Source: an uncultured Flavobacteriales bacterium | GTDB taxonomy: Bacteria > Bacteroidota > Bacteroidia > Flavobacteriales_D > Parvicellaceae | DNA length: 19,537 nucleotides | Assembly (NCBI GenBank): GCA_938084875.1 | Contig: CALKFX010000123.1 | Span: forward strand, 1-19,537 | Direction: 5' to 3' | Part shown: piece after piece, positions 15,326 through 19,537 of the stretch | Layout of the letters: every line of letters starts with the position of its first letter | Position numbering within the stretch: position 1 is the first letter of the stretch | Program-made: the position numbers and the translations under genes | The notes under the pieces: generated by a model | The model's database searches: none | What the model was told of the DNA's origin: nothing | The model's input: the letters and a program-made list of their open reading frames with translations, nothing else

Positions 15326-17131
15326 ATGGAAATAAAAGAAATAGATAAGAAAGAAGTCCTGAGAGGAGGCCAATTCTTAGTTAAAGAAACCAATGCAAAT
15401 GATGTTTTTATAAGAGAAGAGTTTGGAGAAGAACAAATGATGATGTTGAACGCAACTGAAGAATTTTCAAAAATTGAAATTAAGCCAAACATAATGCGTT
15501 TTGAAGAAAAAGATTACGCACTAGTAGAAAGTTTAATGAGAAAAGCAGGTCAACTGGGTTTATTAGCAGTAACTATTCCCGAAAAATACCAAGGCCTTGG
15601 AATGGGATTCAATACCGGAATGCTAATTTGTGAAGAAATATCTAGTTTAACGGGGTCAATGGCTACAGCTTTTGGAGCCCACACCGGAATTGGAACACTT
15701 CCTATTCTACTTTATGGAACCAAAGAACAAAAGAATTACTATTTGCCAAAAATATCTTCCGGAGAATGGATTTCTTGTTACAATCTTACAGAACCAGATG
15801 CAGGGTCAGACGCAAATTCTGGAAAGACAAAAGCTGTCTTAAGTTCAGATGGTGAACATTATGAAATAACTGGTCAAAAAATATGGATTTCCAATGCTGG
15901 TTTTGCCCACGTATTTATAGTATTTGCAAGAATTGAAGATGACAAAAATATTACTGGCTTTGTATTTGAAAAAGACAAAGTAGAAGGATTAACATTAAAT
16001 CCAGAAGAGGCAAAACTAGGTATTAGATCTTCTTCTACTAGACAAGTATTTTATAATAAAGTAAAAGTACCAAAATCGGCAATGTTGGGCAAAAGAGGGG
16101 AAGGATTTAAAATTGCTATGAATTCATTAAACGTAGGAAGAATAAAATTAGGAATTGCAGTTACAGGTGCTTCGAAAAAAGTAATTAACTATGCAATTGG
16201 TTATGCCAATGAACGTAAACAATTTAAAACTCCTATTTCTTCCTTTGGTGCAATTCAATTCAAACTTGCTGAAATGGCTACCAAAACTTATGTTGCAGAT
16301 TCAGGAAATTACCGTTGTGGTCAAAATATTGAAGACAACATAAAAAAGTTAGAGTATGAAGGATTAGCACTTCAAGACGCAAAGCTTCAAGGCGTAGAAG
16401 AATATGCTATAGAATGTGCTATTCTAAAAGTTTTTTCTTCGGAAGTAATTCAATACGCCTCCGACGAAGCTGTTCAAATATATGGTGGAATGGGTTTTTC
16501 TGCAGAATCTGAAGTAGAGGCATGCTACAGAGATGCTAGAATTTCGAGGATTTATGAGGGAACTAATGAAATTAACAGATTATTAATTGTTAAAATGGTA
16601 TTAAAAAAAGCAGTTACTGGAGAAATTGATTTTTTTGGACCGGCTAAAAATGTTGCAAAAGAATTAATGAGTATTCCTTCTTTTGAAGAACCTTCAAATA
16701 ACATTTTTAATGAATTTAAAGTTGTTTTGAAAAACTTAAAAAAGATTATTCTTATGGTAGCCGGAATTGCATCTGAAAAATTAGGAAATAAAATTGGAGA
16801 TGAACAAGAACTGATGATGAATGTTTCCGAGATGATTATAGACACTTACATGTTAGAATCTGCACTTTTAAAAACAGAAAAACTAAATTCTAAAGAAGGA
16901 CCTATTAAAAACCAAGAAAGAATATCTATGTGTATTAATTTTCTTCACAGTACTATAGATAAATTTCAAAAAAATGGAAAAGAAGCCATTTATGCACTTT
17001 CTGAAGGTGACGAACAAAAAATACTATTATTAGGTTTAAAAAGGTTTACTAAAGTAAAACCAGATAATTTGAAGGAACACAGAAGAAGTATTGCTAAAAA
17101 GCTAATTGAAGAAAATTTATATTGTTTCTAG
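15326..17131 (+). CDS. fadE: acyl-CoA dehydrogenase (long form, FadE-type)
   Basis: A 601-residue FAD-dependent acyl-CoA dehydrogenase for the first step of beta-oxidation. The core (about residues 45-430) carries CYNLTEPDAGSDANSGKT and GQKIWISNAGFAHVF (the two signature segments of the family), YANERKQFKTPISSFGAIQ, and RISRIYEGTNEINRL with catalytic base Glu411. A further helical region of about 170 residues follows, giving the long form seen in B. subtilis FadE (about 594 residues) and in VLCAD-like enzymes. The length, and the order FadN-FadA-FadE, agree with the Bacillus fadNAE operon. It is the last gene of the operon. Its stop lies 7 bases from the end of the converging receptor gene, and no terminator hairpin is visible between them. 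Confidence 0.92.
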   Translation: MEIKEIDKKEVLRGGQFLVKETNANDVFIREEFGEEQMMMLNATEEFSKIEIKPNIMRFEEKDYALVESLMRKAGQLGLLAVTIPEKYQGLGMGFNTGMLICEEISSLTGSMATAFGAHTGIGTLPILLYGTKEQKNYYLPKISSGEWISCYNLTEPDAGSDANSGKTKAVLSSDGEHYEITGQKIWISNAGFAHVFIVFARIEDDKNITGFVFEKDKVEGLTLNPEEAKLGIRSSSTRQVFYNKVKVPKSAMLGKRGEGFKIAMNSLNVGRIKLGIAVTGASKKVINYAIGYANERKQFKTPISSFGAIQFKLAEMATKTYVADSGNYRCGQNIEDNIKKLEYEGLALQDAKLQGVEEYAIECAILKVFSSEVIQYASDEAVQIYGGMGFSAESEVEACYRDARISRIYEGTNEINRLLIVKMVLKKAVTGEIDFFGPAKNVAKELMSIPSFEEPSNNIFNEFKVVLKNLKKIILMVAGIASEKLGNKIGDEQELMMNVSEMIIDTYMLESALLKTEKLNSKEGPIKNQERISMCINFLHSTIDKFQKNGKEAIYALSEGDEQKILLLGLKRFTKVKPDNLKEHRRSIAKKLIEENLYCF

Positions 17132-17138
17132 AAAATAT

Positions 17139-19379
17139 CTAAAAGACAAAGCTTACACCAAAAACTAAATTAATTCCTTGAAAGGAAGCGTACATATAAG
17201 AAGCATCGAAAGTATAACCTTCAGGATTATCTATTGGATCATTAATATTTTGATCAAAAGGATCATTTGCTCTCAAAATAGAGTATTTCGGAGGGGTGAA
17301 ATTGGTAAAGTTTCTTAAACTTATAAAGTTAGTCCAGCCATTGTTATAGTTTTTAGAAACTTTGAGATTATGGATAGTATATGGAAGAGAATATTCTGGT
17401 CTAAAATCATTTTCTAAAATTGGTAATCTTATCGGGCCATAATTTGTAGCAGAGTAAACCATGTCTAAACCTAATTTTTCTAACCAATAATTTGCAGACC
17501 ATTTAATGCTGTATTTCTCTGCTAAAAGCTGTTGATTTTTGACCATTTCCCCAGTAGAATTTTCTTTAAAATTGGATACATCCAAAATTGTTGCATTGGC
17601 AGATAATTTCAAAGGAATCTTATACATTTTTAAGAATATTTCTGAAGATATTCCTCTTGCAATAGCAAAACCAGATAAGTTGGAATAAATAATTTGATTG
17701 TCGTTGGTCAAGAAATCGGGAATTATTTTGTTAGAAAACCTAGATTCAAAAACTGAGGATTCTAGAGTGATTTGTAAATTATCTGTATTCCAAGAATTAC
17801 TTAAATTAATATTTAAATTTTTAGACTTCTCAGGCTCTAACTCCTCTAAGAAAATGATTTCTCGAGCACCTGTCAATGCAGCATGATCTTCGGTAAAGAC
17901 GTTTACCACTCTAAATCCGTCTCCGTAACCAATTCTTAAAGAGGAATTTTCTTTAATATTTAGTTGGTAGTTTATTCTTGGTGAATTTATAAATCCATGC
18001 TTGGAGTGAAAGTCTGTTCTCCACCCAAATAGTAGCTGCTGGTTGTCACTAAATTTAAAATTGTCCTGAAGAAAAATTCCTGGAAGCCACCAGTTGTCTG
18101 CTTTTAGAGTAGCTGCTGTATTGTCGTTGTAACTATTGTATCTCAAAGCAAAACCAGAAAGGAAACTATTTTTATTCCCTAAAGATTTATGCCATGTTAA
18201 TTGACTAAACCCAATAATTTGTTTTGCCTCATATTCGATCAAGCCATACCAAGACCTTTGATCGTGAAAACTAAAAGAATTTTGCCATTTCAAATTTTTC
18301 TTCTCTGAAAACTGGTAAAAGGAACTTGCCTCTACTCTATTTGTTAAAATAGACTCCCCATAAATTGTATTTTTCCCACGATCTTTTTCTGTAAAGTTCA
18401 TTTGACCACCCCAGCGATCTTCATTTAAATATCTTAAAGTAAGATTTAGAGGATTGTCTCCATTTTTACTAAAAAATTGAAACTTATTAAAAATTGAATA
18501 TCTATTTTTCAATGATAAATCTGTAAATCCATCGTTATTATTATCTATTGGGTGATTGTAATTAAAGATATCTATGGATGAAAAAGCTTTTAATCTTTGT
18601 TTGTTAATTAGTTTGTAAACTATAGATGTCTGTAATTCTCCCCAAGACGAAATATTAAAATCTAAAGATAACTTTGGGACACAATCTATGTTTTTAGTTA
18701 CCACATTTATTAAGCCAGCCATTGCTTCAGAGCCGTATACTGTAGAAGCAGGCCCCTTAATGACTTCAACCTGATCTATAATACTTGTGGGAATTCCCTG
18801 AAGACCGTATACTGTTGATAGTCCACCCATAATAGGCATTCCATCAATTACAATCATAGAGTAAGATCCTTCCATACCATTGATATGTATGTCTCCTGTA
18901 TTACATACAGAACAATTGAATTGTGGTCTTAAGCCAGTGATTTGATTGGTTGCTTGTACTAAACTAGGAGACGGTACAGAATTCAAAAACTGTGCTGAAT
19001 AAACAGCAATGGGAATTGGACTTTCCTTTTTGTCAATTAGCCTAAGTGTACCACTAATTATCATTTCTTTAAGTATATCGTTGTTTTCTTTAAGAATGAA
19101 TATAACTTCAGATTTATAATTATTAATTGAAATATTTAACTCTATACTCTCAAAACCAATAGAAGAAGCTTTTAAAACGGTTGCTAGATTGGCAATTTTA
19201 ATCTTAAAATTTCCTCTAACATCACAAACTGAAGATGTACTATCAGTCAGGTTCATCACATGAGCAAATGGAATTGGTTTCTTTTGATTGTCAATAACTT
19301 TTCCATTGATCTCCATCGTTTGAGAAAAAGATGGAAAAAGCAACAACACAAATGAAAAGCAAATAAAACATCTAATCAT
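17139..19379 (-). CDS. TonB-dependent outer-membrane receptor with Cys-x2-Cys plug
   Basis: A 746-residue receptor that takes up a substrate across the outer membrane using energy from TonB-ExbBD. Regions in order: Sec signal peptide (RCFICFSFVLLLFPSFS, residues 3-19); a carboxypeptidase-regulatory-like domain (about 22-100, EINGKVIDNQKKPIPFAHV); the plug (about 118-235, with DGMPIMGGLSTVYGLQGIP, VEVIKGPASTVYGSEAMAG and LINVVTKN); and a 22-strand barrel to the C-terminal FGVSFVF. Inside the plug, NCSVCNTGDIHINGMEG contains Cys156 and Cys159, rare in an outer-membrane receptor and a possible metal or disulfide site. The neighbour is a divergent DtxR/MntR-type gene with a shared inverted repeat, so the substrate is probably a metal or metal complex. 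That is inference; the metal is not identifiable. Confidence 0.92.
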   Translation of the reverse strand: MIRCFICFSFVLLLFPSFSQTMEINGKVIDNQKKPIPFAHVMNLTDSTSSVCDVRGNFKIKIANLATVLKASSIGFESIELNISINNYKSEVIFILKENNDILKEMIISGTLRLIDKKESPIPIAVYSAQFLNSVPSPSLVQATNQITGLRPQFNCSVCNTGDIHINGMEGSYSMIVIDGMPIMGGLSTVYGLQGIPTSIIDQVEVIKGPASTVYGSEAMAGLINVVTKNIDCVPKLSLDFNISSWGELQTSIVYKLINKQRLKAFSSIDIFNYNHPIDNNNDGFTDLSLKNRYSIFNKFQFFSKNGDNPLNLTLRYLNEDRWGGQMNFTEKDRGKNTIYGESILTNRVEASSFYQFSEKKNLKWQNSFSFHDQRSWYGLIEYEAKQIIGFSQLTWHKSLGNKNSFLSGFALRYNSYNDNTAATLKADNWWLPGIFLQDNFKFSDNQQLLFGWRTDFHSKHGFINSPRINYQLNIKENSSLRIGYGDGFRVVNVFTEDHAALTGAREIIFLEELEPEKSKNLNINLSNSWNTDNLQITLESSVFESRFSNKIIPDFLTNDNQIIYSNLSGFAIARGISSEIFLKMYKIPLKLSANATILDVSNFKENSTGEMVKNQQLLAEKYSIKWSANYWLEKLGLDMVYSATNYGPIRLPILENDFRPEYSLPYTIHNLKVSKNYNNGWTNFISLRNFTNFTPPKYSILRANDPFDQNINDPIDNPEGYTFDASYMYASFQGINLVFGVSFVF

Positions 19380-19384
19380 AGGAA

Positions 19385-19392
19385 CGAATTTA
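19385..19392 (-). promoter_or_regulatory. weak candidate -7 box for the TonB receptor
   Basis: On the minus strand TAAATTCG agrees with TAnnTTTG except at one position, a few bases before the receptor ATG. If used, it would make a nearly leaderless transcript. The inverted repeat at 19409-19428 would cover its -33 region. Confidence 0.25.
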
Positions 19393-19408
19393 ATTTAAAT
19401 AAACGTCA

Positions 19409-19428
19409 TTTTTAGTCTTGTCTAAAAA
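19409..19428. promoter_or_regulatory. candidate DtxR/MntR-type operator
   Basis: TTTTTAGTCTTGTCTAAAAA has 7-bp perfect arms (TTTTTAG and CTAAAAA) separated by 6 bases. Its TTAG...CTAA pattern resembles DtxR-family sites (DtxR: TTAGG...CCTAA). It lies between the divergent TonB receptor and the DtxR/MntR-type gene, where a metal-loaded repressor could control both. AT-rich arms make a chance match possible. Confidence 0.55.
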
Positions 19429-19456
19429 AATATTTATAAGAATTAAAAAAAATATT

Positions 19457-19464
19457 TAAATTTG
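19457..19464 (+). promoter_or_regulatory. -7 box for the metalloregulator gene
   Basis: TAAATTTG is a full TAnnTTTG match just 6 bases before the ATG, which implies a leaderless or almost leaderless mRNA. There is no clear -33 element. Confidence 0.5.
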
Positions 19465-19470
19465 CTTAAA

Positions 19471-19537
19471 ATGAACTCTCAATCCGAAGAAGATTACTTA
19501 AAAGCACTTTACCATTTAGAGATGGATTTTAATGCTG
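19471..19537 (+). CDS. DtxR/MntR-type metal-dependent regulator (3' end outside window)
   Basis: Only 22 complete codons are inside the window. They read MNSQSEEDYLKALYHLEMDF, which fits the start of the first helix of DtxR/MntR/IdeR-family regulators (typically S-x-x-x-E-D-Y-L-x-x-I-Y). Full-length members are roughly 140-230 residues. They bind Mn2+ or Fe2+ and then repress metal-uptake genes. The gene is divergent from the TonB receptor with a 91-bp gap that contains an inverted repeat. The identification rests on a short segment, so the exact metal and family branch remain open. Confidence 0.75.
   Translation, partial: MNSQSEEDYLKALYHLEMDFNA

Noticed and set aside
17698..17886. 62-codon + strand reading frame inside the TonB receptor gene
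   Set aside because: It is antisense to the barrel region of the receptor, without motif or promoter.

Overview
The window is a densely packed, strongly AT-rich bacterial chromosome segment, most likely from a member of the Bacteroidota, probably the Flavobacteriia. The evidence is: start codons without Shine-Dalgarno sequences, several -7 boxes of the Bacteroidota type TAnnTTTG, a TonB-dependent receptor with an N-terminal carboxypeptidase-regulatory-like domain, a lipoprotein SPFH/prohibitin, small cysteine-free Crp/Fnr regulators, and a YceI protein of flavobacterial style. I see no mobile element, tRNA, rRNA, CRISPR array or phage gene. No gene-free stretch exceeds about 100 bases once the 27-codon CDGSH gene is counted. 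It reads as core chromosome rather than an accessory island.

Layout on the + strand. (1) The end of a Tas-like aldo/keto reductase, cut by the window start, and a MarC-family membrane protein. (2) A tight four-gene run: SPFH/prohibitin-like lipoprotein, AIM24/TIGR00266 protein (one-base stop/start overlap), YdjM-type membrane hydrolase (TTG start) and a small Crp/Fnr-type regulator. (3) A secreted YceI lipocalin-like protein followed by a 27-residue CDGSH iron-sulfur peptide, closed by a strong intrinsic terminator. A perfect 14-bp palindrome with 5-4-5 FNR-type geometry lies between the Crp/Fnr gene and yceI. (4) A complete tripartite RND efflux operon (membrane fusion protein, HAE1-type permease, TolC-type channel) with a good -7 box. 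(5) A MarR-family regulator, preceded by a perfect 20-bp palindrome that touches its -7 box, then a beta-oxidation operon in the order fadN-fadA-fadE: bifunctional hydroxyacyl-CoA dehydrogenase/enoyl-CoA hydratase, thiolase, acyl-CoA dehydrogenase.

At the right end, on the - strand and converging on fadE with a 7-base gap, is a TonB-dependent outer-membrane receptor with an unusual Cys-x2-Cys pair in its plug. Divergent from it is the first part of a DtxR/MntR-type metalloregulator, cut by the window end. A 20-bp DtxR-like inverted repeat lies in the shared 91-bp promoter region, so the pair looks like a metal-uptake receptor with its metal-sensing repressor.

The points most worth following are the three regulator/operator pairs read directly from the sequence (MarR, Crp/Fnr and DtxR), the minimal CDGSH peptide, and the coupling of an SPFH lipoprotein to an AIM24 protein. 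I did not find an obviously new defence system or mobile system here.
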